Positions 1 to 5,524 of a stretch of DNA of 9,626 nucleotides are shown here, piece after piece (position 1 is the stretch's first letter; the number at the start of each line of letters is the position of its first letter). The notes under the pieces were generated by a model. The model saw nothing but the letters and a program-made list of their open reading frames with translations, made no database searches and had not been told where the DNA came from. This DNA comes from an uncultured Amaricoccus sp. (GTDB taxonomy: Bacteria; Pseudomonadota; Alphaproteobacteria; Rhodobacterales; Rhodobacteraceae), in NCBI RefSeq assembly GCF_937858865.1, contig NZ_CALLYO010000602.1, positions 1-9,626 on the forward strand. The letters are read 5' to 3'. Made by a program: the position numbers and the translations under genes.

Positions 1-1245
1 GGGCACCAGTTCCGCGTTTACAACCCCGACCTCGGCGACGGGCGCGGCTTCCTCTTCGCCCAGGCGCGCGATCTCGCGGACGGCCGGCTGCTCGACCTCG
101 GCACCAAGGGGTCGGGGACGACCCGCTGGTCGCGCGGCGCCGACGGACGGCTGACCCTCAAGGGCGGGATACGCGAGATCCTCGCCACCGAGATGCTCGA
201 GGCGCTCGGCGTCTACACCTCGAAGTCCTTCTCGCTGGTCGAGACCGGCGAGGAGCTCGAGCGCGGCGACGAGCCCTCGCCGACCCGCTCCGCGGTGCTG
301 GTGCGCCTCAGCCACAGCCACATCCGGATCGGCAGCTTCCAGCGCCTCGCCGCCCTCGGCGAGACCGAGGCGCTGCGCCGGCTCGTCGACCATTCGATCG
401 CCCACTACTGGCCGGAGGCCGGCGCGGCGCCCGACCCGGTGGCCGGTCTCTATGACCGCATCGTCGGCGCGGTGGCGCGGCTCGGTGCGGAATGGTTCGC
501 CGCCGGCTTCGTGCACGGCGTGCTCAATACCGACAATATCTCGATCACCGGCGAGAGCTTCGACTACGGCCCCTGGCGCTTCCTCGACCGCTTCGACCCC
601 GCCTTCACCGCCGCCTATTTCGACCACGGCGGGCTCTACGCCTTCGCGCGCCAGCCCGAGGCGCTGAACTGGAACCTGGCGCGGCTCGGCGAGTGCCTGA
701 TCCTGCTTTCCTCGCGCGAGGCGATCGAGCCGGTCTTCGGCACCTTCGCCGACCGCTTCACGCGCCATCTCGCACGACAGACCTTCGCCCGCCTCGGGCT
801 CCTCCCCGGCGAGCCCGAGGCGGCGCTCGCGCTCATGCACCGCTTCTGGGGGGCGATGCAGCAGACCTCGCCCCCGGTGCAGCAGGTCTTCCTCGACCTC
901 CTCGGCGGCGGCGTGCCCGAGCGGCTGCGGGCGAGCCCGCTCCGGACGCTCTTCGAGACCGCCCTCTGGGCCGAGGTCATCGGGGAGCTGCGCGCCCTCC
1001 CCCCTGCCCCCGGCCTCGCGGCGGCGATGGCGCACCCCGCCGCCGCCCGCGACATCGCCGAGACGATGGTGATCGGCGAGGTCGAGGCGATCTGGGCCGC
1101 GATCGACCGCGACGACGACTGGACGCCGCTCGCCGGGAAGATCGCCCGCGTCCGCGAGACCGGGGCGATGGGCGCGGCGCTTGGGCTTCTCACAGGTCCG
1201 AACGGCCGGCCGGGGCACGTCCCGGTGGAGACCCGACAGCCTTGA
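1..1245 (+). CDS. selO: Protein adenylyltransferase SelO (YdiU/UPF0061), 5'-truncated by window edge
   Basis: The reading frame is open from base 1 and ends with TGA at 1243-1245, giving 414 visible residues; the N-terminal part lies outside the window, so the ATG at 193 is internal. SelO is a pseudokinase-fold enzyme that transfers AMP from ATP to Ser/Thr/Tyr of target proteins and is linked to redox stress. Visible family signatures are GHQF at the very start, LGDGRG, the nucleotide-binding GTKGSGTTRWSRG stretch (residues 34-46 of the visible part), then LVRLSHSHIRIGSFQRLA, and the metal/ATP-site block HGVLNTDN followed by DYGPWRFLD (around bases 514-588), which matches the inverted kinase active site. 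The last residues (VETRQP) carry no C-terminal cysteine. It converges on the small membrane protein gene downstream, with palindromes between them. Family assignment is secure; targets cannot be read from sequence. Confidence 0.95.
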   Translation, partial: GHQFRVYNPDLGDGRGFLFAQARDLADGRLLDLGTKGSGTTRWSRGADGRLTLKGGIREILATEMLEALGVYTSKSFSLVETGEELERGDEPSPTRSAVLVRLSHSHIRIGSFQRLAALGETEALRRLVDHSIAHYWPEAGAAPDPVAGLYDRIVGAVARLGAEWFAAGFVHGVLNTDNISITGESFDYGPWRFLDRFDPAFTAAYFDHGGLYAFARQPEALNWNLARLGECLILLSSREAIEPVFGTFADRFTRHLARQTFARLGLLPGEPEAALALMHRFWGAMQQTSPPVQQVFLDLLGGGVPERLRASPLRTLFETALWAEVIGELRALPPAPGLAAAMAHPAAARDIAETMVIGEVEAIWAAIDRDDDWTPLAGKIARVRETGAMGAALGLLTGPNGRPGHVPVETRQP

Positions 1246-1270
1246 TCGAAGCGTGGCTTGGCCCCGCTAC

Positions 1271-1305
1271 TTCCGTTAACGATGGTTACCATCTGGTTGA
1301 CGGAA
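1271..1305. promoter_or_regulatory. 35-bp imperfect dyad in the selO/DUF3329 convergent gap
   Basis: TTCCGTTAAC (1271-1280) pairs with GTTGACGGAA (1296-1305) with one wobble. Nested inside, GATGGT-T-ACCATC (1281-1293) is a perfect 6-bp inverted repeat around one base. The block is far more AT-rich than its surroundings. Because it sits 25 bp after the selO stop and before the convergent gene end, a transcript-terminating stem-loop is the simplest reading, but no T-run follows it on the plus strand, so a protein-binding site is also possible. Confidence 0.45.
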
Positions 1306-1341
1306 GAGGGACTTATCCAGCAAAAACAACGGCAGGACGAA

Positions 1342-1359
1342 GTGGGCACGCGTGCCCAC
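1342..1359. terminator. 18-bp perfect palindrome, possible bidirectional terminator
   Basis: GTGGGCACG followed directly by CGTGCCCAC is a perfect palindrome with no spacer. It lies between the convergent selO and DUF3329-like genes. For leftward transcription it is followed, after about 16 nt, by a T-rich stretch (complement of 1321-1330, GTTGTTTTTG), which weakly supports a terminator role for the small membrane protein gene. The GTGCCC element recurs 11 bp further on at 1363-1368. A transcription-factor site is the alternative. Confidence 0.4.
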
Positions 1360-1380
1360 CCCGTGCCCGGGGCTCCCGCG

Positions 1381-1572
1381 TCAGGGCTTTCCCGCCGGGG
1401 TCAGGAAGAAGGCCCAGGCGGCGTAAAGGCCGAGGGCGAGGAAGAGCACGCCCCAGAAGCCGGAGCCGGTGGTGAACTCGAAGACCGCCCAGCCGAGGCA
1501 GACGACGACGAGCAGGATGCGCACCCAGAGCGGCCGCAGCATCGGGTGGTCGGTGTCGATGAACTTCTTCAC
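1381..1572 (-). CDS. Small two-helix inner-membrane protein, DUF3329-like
   Basis: A 63-residue protein starting at GTG (1572-1570) and ending at TGA (1383-1381). The GTG start was chosen because a GGGAG ribosome site lies about 8 nt upstream and because the sequence beginning MKKFIDTDHPMLRPLW looks like the soluble N-tip of DUF3329-type proteins; the next ATG (residue 11) would remove it. Two hydrophobic segments are visible, roughly residues 17-33 (ILLVVVCLGWAVFEF) and 39-58 (FWGVLFLALGLYAAWAFFL), joined by a short polar TTGSG turn; the tail is TPAGKP. This predicts a helical hairpin in the inner membrane. The function is unknown. It is divergent from cbpA with 111 bp between starts and convergent with selO. 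The family name is from memory of similar short alphaproteobacterial proteins. Confidence 0.75.
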   Translation of the reverse strand: MKKFIDTDHPMLRPLWVRILLVVVCLGWAVFEFTTGSGFWGVLFLALGLYAAWAFFLTPAGKP

Positions 1573-1621
1573 GCGCGCGCTCCCGGCCGGATCGGCAGGA
1601 GCTTGCGGTGGGCTGGCCGCG

Positions 1622-1650
1622 TTGACAAGGCCCGGCGGGCGCGAGAGTGT
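1622..1650 (+). promoter_or_regulatory. Possible sigma-70-type promoter for cbpAM
   Basis: TTGACA at 1622-1627 is a perfect -35 hexamer, 57 bp before the cbpA start and within the divergent gap. The expected -10 position (around 1645-1650, GAGTGT) is poor, so this is only a candidate; alphaproteobacterial promoters often have weak -10 boxes. No clear heat-shock sigma-32 pair was seen. Confidence 0.25.
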
Positions 1651-1683
1651 CGGCCCGGAACCGCGGGAGCGAGCGACAGACGG

Positions 1684-2601
1684 ATGAGCGACGACCCCTA
1701 TGCCGCGCTCGGGGTGGCCACGACCGCCACCCAGGAGGAGATCCGCAAGGCGTACAAGAAGATCGCCAGGGAGAGCCACCCGGACCTCAACCCCGGCGAC
1801 GCCAAGGCGGCGGCGCGCTTCAAGGCCGCCTCCGCCGCGCACGACCTGCTCAAGGACCCGGAGAAGCGGGCCCGCTTCGACCGCGGCGAGATCGACGCCA
1901 TGGGCCAGGAGCGGCCGGAGCGCAAGTTCTACCGCGAGTATGCCGAGGGGCCGGAGGCGACCTACCACACCCGGCGCGGCTACGAGGATTTCGGCGACTT
2001 CTCCGACGTCTTCGCCGACCTCTTCGGCAACCGGCAGCGGGCGGCCGGCGGCGGGCAGGCGATCCGCATGCGCGGGCCCGACCGGCACTATACGCTCGAG
2101 GTGGGCTTCCTCGAGGCGGCCAAGGGGGCGACGCGGCGGATCACCCTGCCCGACGGGCAGGCGCTCGACGTGAAGATCCCCGCCGGCCTCGCCGACGGCC
2201 AGACCCTCCGGCTGCGCGGCAAGGGCGGCGAGGGCATCGGCGGCGGCCCGGCGGGCGACGCGCTGGTGACGGTAGGCGTGGCGCCGCACGACTTCTTCCG
2301 CCGCGAGGGCGAGGACATCCTCGTCGAGCTGCCGATCTCGATCGACGAGGCGGTGCTCGGCGGCAAGGTCGAGGTGCCGACGATCGACGGCCGGGTGGCG
2401 GTGACGGTGCCGAAGGGCGCCTCGAGCGGGCAGGTGCTGCGCCTGCGCGGCCGCGGCGTGAAGCGCGCCGGCCGCCAGGGGGACCAGCTCGTCGCGCTGA
2501 GGATCGTCATGCCGCCCGAGGTCGACGACGAGCTCGAGGCCTTCTTCCGCCGCTGGCGGGAGGGGCATGCCTATGACCCGCGCAAGGGGGTGGTGCCATG
2601 A
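1684..2601 (+). CDS. cbpA: DnaJ-family co-chaperone CbpA (curved DNA-binding protein A type)
   Basis: A 305-residue J-domain protein of the cytoplasm that stimulates the DnaK ATPase and, as known for CbpA, can also bind curved DNA in starved cells. The J domain covers residues 1-70 (DPYAALGVATTATQEEI start, HPD motif at 32-34, then FKAASAAHDLLKDPEKRARFD). A linker with FSDVFADLFG follows at about 95-120, with less Gly/Phe than classical DnaJ. The two C-terminal substrate-binding domains run from about 135 (HYTLEVGFLEAAKGATRRITLPDG; KIPAGLADGQTLRLRGKGGEG) to 290. No CxxCxGxG zinc repeats are present, which separates it from DnaJ proper. The frame stays open upstream to 1258, but the J domain begins at the ATG at 1684, preceded by GGGAG at 1665-1669. 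Its stop overlaps the cbpM start (ATGA), so the two are translationally coupled. Confidence 0.93.
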   Translation: MSDDPYAALGVATTATQEEIRKAYKKIARESHPDLNPGDAKAAARFKAASAAHDLLKDPEKRARFDRGEIDAMGQERPERKFYREYAEGPEATYHTRRGYEDFGDFSDVFADLFGNRQRAAGGGQAIRMRGPDRHYTLEVGFLEAAKGATRRITLPDGQALDVKIPAGLADGQTLRLRGKGGEGIGGGPAGDALVTVGVAPHDFFRREGEDILVELPISIDEAVLGGKVEVPTIDGRVAVTVPKGASSGQVLRLRGRGVKRAGRQGDQLVALRIVMPPEVDDELEAFFRRWREGHAYDPRKGVVP

Positions 2602-2927
2602 ACCGCTTCTATTCCGAGACCGAGGTTGTCGCCCGCGTCGAGGGCCTGACCGTCGCCCGGCTGCGCCGCTTCGTCGCCGCCGAATGCCTCGCCCCCGCCG
2701 AGCAGGAAGGACGGCTCGCCTTCGCCGAGGCGGACGTGGCGCGGGCCCAGCTCCTGGCCGAACTGGTGAGCGACTTCGACCTCGACGAGGACGCCGCCAG
2801 CATGGTGATCTCGCTCGTCGACCAGATCCACGGCCTGCGCCGGGCGCTGCGGCAGCTCGGCGAGGCGGTGGCGTCGGAGCCGGACGAGGTGCGTGCGCGG
2901 ATCGGGCGCCGGCTGGCGGAGCGCTGA
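2598..2927 (+). CDS. cbpM: Chaperone modulator CbpM
   Basis: A 109-residue MerR-like helical protein whose ATG (2598) overlaps the cbpA TGA by the ATGA arrangement; an AAGGGGG ribosome site lies 7 nt upstream inside the cbpA tail. CbpM binds the J domain of CbpA and blocks both its co-chaperone and DNA-binding activity. The sequence shows the typical layout: N-terminal FYSETEVVARVEGLTVARLRRFVAAECLAP (a winged-helix-like, MerR-type region, residues 4-33), then RLAFAEADVARAQLLAELVSDFDLDEDAASMVISLVDQIHGLRRALRQL, a long amphipathic helix region (about 39-90) used for dimer and partner contacts. Length and gene order match the family. Regulation is probably shared with cbpA from the single upstream gap. 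Confidence 0.9.
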   Translation: MNRFYSETEVVARVEGLTVARLRRFVAAECLAPAEQEGRLAFAEADVARAQLLAELVSDFDLDEDAASMVISLVDQIHGLRRALRQLGEAVASEPDEVRARIGRRLAER

Positions 2928-2930
2928 CAG

Positions 2931-2979
2931 GAGGCGGGCGCCTCGGGGCGATTTCCGGGCTCCGGCGATGGCTCGCCGG
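2931..2979. terminator. Paired GC-rich hairpins between convergent genes
   Basis: Two inverted repeats lie in the 69-bp gap after cbpM: GAGGC-GGGC-GCCTC (2931-2944) and CCGGCGA-TGGC-TCGCCGG (2962-2979, perfect 7-bp stem with a 4-base loop). Position between converging gene ends and strong predicted stems suggest bidirectional termination. Neither is followed by a T-run, so Rho-type or hairpin-only termination would be needed. Confidence 0.5.
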
Positions 2980-2996
2980 GCGCGGCGAACCGGCGG

Positions 2997-3230
2997 TCAG
3001 TTCGGGAAGAGGTCGTCCGAGACGCGGACCCGGGTGCCGCCGCCGATGGTGAAGAGGCGCTCGCCGGCACGGAAGGCCTTGCGCTCGTCGGCGGTCAGCC
3101 AGACGCGCGCCGGGTTGGCGCAGCCGACGACGTCGCAGGTGACGGCGGTCGACGGGTAGCCGAGGGGGAGCGCGTAGCTGACGTGCTCGGAATCCTTCGG
3201 CTTGTGCTCGTCGCAGAGGGCTGTGGCCAT
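2997..3230 (-). CDS. Conserved hypothetical small protein with possible zinc site
   Basis: A 77-residue soluble protein. The start is ATG at 3230-3228, with GGGAGG about 7 nt upstream, and the stop is TGA at 2999-2997. The frame remains open upstream to 3473, but that part crosses the iolG promoter region and start and is Pro/Arg-rich non-coding-like sequence. Features visible: MATALCDEH at the N-terminus (Cys6, His9) and CDVVGC (Cys32, Cys37), which together could hold one metal ion in a small zinc-ribbon-like fold; then ARVWLTADERKAFRAGERLFTIGGGTRVRV, which looks like a beta-rich end. No signal peptide or membrane segment. I recall similar short uncharacterised proteins in alphaproteobacteria, but no function is known to me. 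It is divergent from iolG across a 172-bp gap. Confidence 0.7.
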   Translation of the reverse strand: MATALCDEHKPKDSEHVSYALPLGYPSTAVTCDVVGCANPARVWLTADERKAFRAGERLFTIGGGTRVRVSDDLFPN

Positions 3231-3321
3231 GGTCGCCTCCCGGTTATCGGGGGAGGATGACGCGGTGGGCGGGGGTGTGCAAGGGGGCGCCGGCGGGGCG
3301 CGGGGGGTCAAAGGTTTACGG

Positions 3322-3371
3322 GGATTCGCTCGATGTGGAATCGATATGGATTCGATATGGAATCCATATGG
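3322..3371. repeat. 11-bp-phased TGGAWTC repeats with a 26-bp inverted repeat, likely operator of the dehydrogenase gene
   Basis: TGGAATC (3336), TGGATTC (3347) and TGGAATC (3358) are spaced by exactly 11 bp, with GATATG spacers and a degenerate fourth TGG at 3369; another GGATTC lies at 3322. Within this block ATATGGATTC (3344-3353) and GAATCCATAT (3360-3369) form a perfect 10-bp inverted repeat around GATATG. The block is strikingly AT-rich for this genome and ends 32 bp before the dehydrogenase start, so a multi-site binding region for a regulator is the best reading. The regulator is not identifiable. Confidence 0.65.
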
Positions 3372-3402
3372 CTGGTGAACGGTCGGGATCGGGGGGAAGG
3401 CG

Positions 3403-4404
3403 ATGGTGGTTCGGTTCGGGCTTCTCGGCGCGGGGCGCATCGGCAAGGTGCATGCGCAGGCGGTGAGCGGCAATCCGGGGGCGCGGCTCGTGGCGGTGGC
3501 GGACGCGGTCGCGCCGGCAGCGGAGGCGCTGGCGGCCGACTACGGGGCGGAGGTGCGCACGGTCGAGGCGATCGCCGAGGCGCCGGACGTGGACGCGGTG
3601 GTGATCTGCACCCCGACCGACACCCATGCCGAGCTGATCGAGGCCTTCGCGCGCAAGGGGAAGGCGGTCTTCTGCGAGAAGCCGGTCGATCTCGACGTCG
3701 CGCGCGTCAGGGCCTGCCTGAAGGTGGTGGAGGAGACCGGCGCGCGGCTGATGGTGGGGTTCAACCGCCGCTTCGACCCGCACTTCCGCGCGGTGCGGGC
3801 GGCGGTCGACGAGGGGCGCGTGGGAAAGGTGGAGATGGTCAACATCACCTCGCGCGATCCGGGGGCGCCGCCTCTCGACTATGTCCGGCGGTCGGGGGGC
3901 ATCTTCCGCGACATGACGATCCACGACCTCGACATGGCGCGGTGGCTGCTCGGCGAGGAGCCGGTGGCGGTGGCGGCCTTCGGGTCGGTGCTGACCGACC
4001 CGGAGATCGGGCGGGCGGGGGATTTCGACAGCGTCAACGTGCTGCTCGAGACGGCGGGCGGGCGGCAGGCGGTGATCTCGAACTCGCGGCGGGCGACCTA
4101 TGGCTACGACCAGCGGATCGAGGTGCTGGGGTCGGGCGGGATGGTGGCGGCGGAGAACCAGCGCGAGGTCTCGATCGAGGTCGCGACCGGGGCGGGGTTC
4201 CTGCGGCCGCCGCTGCTCGACTTCTTCATGAACCGCTATACCGCGGCCTATGCCGCGGAAATCGCGAGCTTCGTCGCCGCGCTGAGGGAGGGGACGCCGC
4301 TCGCGCCCTCGGGGCAGGACGGGCTGGCGGCGCTGGTGCTCGCCGAGGCGGCGGTGCGGTCGGTCACCGAGGGGCGCCGGGTCGAGGTATCGGAAATCGG
4401 CTGA
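3403..4404 (+). CDS. iolG: Inositol 2-dehydrogenase (Gfo/Idh/MocA family)
   Basis: A 333-residue cytoplasmic NAD-dependent enzyme expected to oxidise myo-inositol to 2-keto-myo-inositol, the first step of inositol catabolism. The Rossmann domain starts MVVRFGLLGAGRIG (GxGxxG at 9-14), with the acidic Asp34 in AVADAV favouring NAD. The catalytic set of the IolG group is present: EKP (Lys93), then GGIFRDMTIHDLDMARWL with Asp170 and His174. The C-terminal alpha/beta domain ends with the usual YAAEIASFVAALREGTPLAPSGQDGLAALVLAEAA. Length matches the family. ATG at 3403 is preceded by GGGGGGAAGG with about 6 nt spacing. No other iol genes are next to it, and it converges on the fucose-type operon. 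Related enzymes act on other polyols or sugars, so myo-inositol is likely rather than certain. Confidence 0.85.
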   Translation: MVVRFGLLGAGRIGKVHAQAVSGNPGARLVAVADAVAPAAEALAADYGAEVRTVEAIAEAPDVDAVVICTPTDTHAELIEAFARKGKAVFCEKPVDLDVARVRACLKVVEETGARLMVGFNRRFDPHFRAVRAAVDEGRVGKVEMVNITSRDPGAPPLDYVRRSGGIFRDMTIHDLDMARWLLGEEPVAVAAFGSVLTDPEIGRAGDFDSVNVLLETAGGRQAVISNSRRATYGYDQRIEVLGSGGMVAAENQREVSIEVATGAGFLRPPLLDFFMNRYTAAYAAEIASFVAALREGTPLAPSGQDGLAALVLAEAAVRSVTEGRRVEVSEIG

Positions 4405-4448
4405 ATCGGCGGTCGCGTGCGTGATATGGCTTTCGGCAGATTCCGTTC

Positions 4449-4458
4449 CTGTTAACAG
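4449..4458. repeat. CTGTTAACAG perfect palindrome in convergent gap
   Basis: A 10-bp perfect palindrome 45 bp after the iolG stop, in an AT-richer patch. GTTAAC recurs at 4532-4537 in the same gap and at 1275-1280 in another convergent gap. Role unknown; it is too short for a strong terminator stem by itself. Confidence 0.35.
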
Positions 4459-4471
4459 CGACTTGGCCGGA

Positions 4472-4504
4472 CTGGAATGCGGCTGGAAGGAGGCTGGAAA
4501 GCGG
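4472..4504. repeat. Three 11-bp tandem repeats, CTGGAA-type
   Basis: CTGGAATGCGG (4472), CTGGAAGGAGG (4483) and CTGGAAAGCGG (4494) are consecutive 11-bp units sharing CTGGAA and a GG end. They lie in the 176-bp gap between the convergent iolG and kinase genes. The TGGAA core and the 11-bp period are the same as in the block upstream of iolG. They could bind the same protein, or be chance tandem duplication. The rest of the gap (4405-4580) shows no convincing gene. Confidence 0.6.
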
Positions 4505-4580
4505 CCATACGATTTGCCGCCGTGACCAGAGGTTAACGCGGTCGAGGCGAGAAGGGCGAGGAGGAGCGCCGTCCGCATCG

Positions 4581-5510
4581 TCAGCTGCGGGCGAGGAGCG
4601 CCTCGACCTCGGCCAGCGTCGGCATGGAGGGAGCGGTGCCGGGGCGGGTCACCGAGATGCCGGCGGTGGCGCAGCCGAAGCGCACGGCCTCCCAGGGGTC
4701 CATGCCGCGGGCGAGCGCGGTGGCGAAGCCGCCGTTGAAGGCGTCCCCTGCCCCGGTCGTCTCGACCACCGGGCCGGCGTCGATCGCCGGCACCAGGGCC
4801 GAGCGGCCATGGCCGTGCAGCAGCGCGCCGCGGGCGCCGAGGGTGATGACCACCGTGCCGACGCCGCGCTCGCGCAGGCGCTCGGCGGCGGCGCGGGCGG
4901 CGTCCTCGTCGGCGACCGGCAGGCCGGTCAGCGCCTCGGCCTCGGTCTCGTTCGGGGTGAGATAGTCGCAGAGGGCGAGGACGGAGTCGGGGAGCTCGCG
5001 GCCCGGCGCGGGGTTGAGGATGGTGGTGACGCCGTTGGCGCGGGCGATCTCGAGCCCGCGCACCGCCGCCTCGAGCGGCTGCTCGAGCTGGGTGACGAAG
5101 ACGGCGGCCCCGGCGATCAGGCCGGCGCGGGCGTCGAGGTCGGCCGGCGCGATGTCGGCGGCGGCGCCGGGGCAGATGATGATGGCGTTGTCGCCGGTCG
5201 CTTCCTCGATGAAGATATAGGCGGCGCCGGTGTAGCTGTCTGCGGTCTGGGTGACGGCCGGGGTGACGCCCGCCTCCTTCCAGGTGGCGAAGGCCATGTC
5301 GGCGAAGGGGTCGCGGCCGAGGCGGGTGATGAAGCCGACCTCGGCGCCGAGGCGGGCGGCGGCGACGGCCTGGTTCGAGCCCTTGCCGCCGGGGCCGAGC
5401 TTGAAGCTACGCCCCAGGATCGTCTCGCCCATCTTCGGCGCCCGGTCGGCGCGGTAGGCGGTATCGGCGACGAAGACGCCGAGGATGACGACGCGGTTCT
5501 CGCGCCCCAT
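4581..5510 (-). CDS. Ribokinase-like PfkB-family sugar kinase
   Basis: A 309-residue cytoplasmic sugar kinase that should phosphorylate a sugar with ATP. The start is ATG at 5510-5508 with GGGAGG about 7 nt upstream; the frame is open to 5891, but that part overlaps fucU and is non-coding-like. PfkB motifs are clear: GPGGKGSNQAVAAARLG (residues 39-55), PNETEA (186-191) and the catalytic TTGAGDAFNGGF (251-262; Asp256 the base). Compared from memory with E. coli ribokinase, the substrate residues Asp16, Gly42, Asn46 and Glu143 appear kept, but the N-terminal GSINAD-type motif reads GVFVAD, so Asn14 is Val. It is the last gene of the leftward operon, 14 nt after fucU. A kinase is not needed in oxidative fucose breakdown, so its substrate may be ribose, another sugar or a pathway side product. 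Confidence 0.85.
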   Translation of the reverse strand: MGRENRVVILGVFVADTAYRADRAPKMGETILGRSFKLGPGGKGSNQAVAAARLGAEVGFITRLGRDPFADMAFATWKEAGVTPAVTQTADSYTGAAYIFIEEATGDNAIIICPGAAADIAPADLDARAGLIAGAAVFVTQLEQPLEAAVRGLEIARANGVTTILNPAPGRELPDSVLALCDYLTPNETEAEALTGLPVADEDAARAAAERLRERGVGTVVITLGARGALLHGHGRSALVPAIDAGPVVETTGAGDAFNGGFATALARGMDPWEAVRFGCATAGISVTRPGTAPSMPTLAEVEALLARS

Positions 5511-5524
5511 CTCAGGCCTCCCCG

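Noticed and set aside
1258..1683. N-terminal extension of cbpA to an upstream ATG at 1258
   Set aside because: The 142 extra residues have no family likeness, pass through the palindromes and the antisense of the small membrane protein, and the J domain begins at 1684.
1381..2568. 395-residue minus-strand open frame across cbpA
   Set aside because: Most of it is the antisense shadow of cbpA (His/Arg/Ala/Leu-rich, low complexity). Only its last 63 codons, from the GTG at 1572, look like a real protein and are annotated separately.
3336..3366. Match to the rhizobial IolR site
   Set aside because: The site I recall for IolR is a GGAA/TTCC palindrome with a 6-bp spacer; here the arms are GGATTC/GAATCC in the opposite sense, so I do not assign the regulator.
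3231..3402. Sigma-70 promoters for the divergent genes in this gap
   Set aside because: TTGACC- and TTGCAC-like hexamers occur on the minus strand but have no acceptable -10 partner; nothing convincing was found for iolG either.
4472..4504. CRISPR or satellite array
   Set aside because: Units are only 11 bp with no spacers and just three copies; this fits phased protein sites or a small tandem duplication, not CRISPR.
3316..4578. 420-residue minus-strand open frame opposite iolG
   Set aside because: Beyond the signal-like first residues it is the antisense of iolG, rich in Arg, His and Pro. Only the start region is worth noting.
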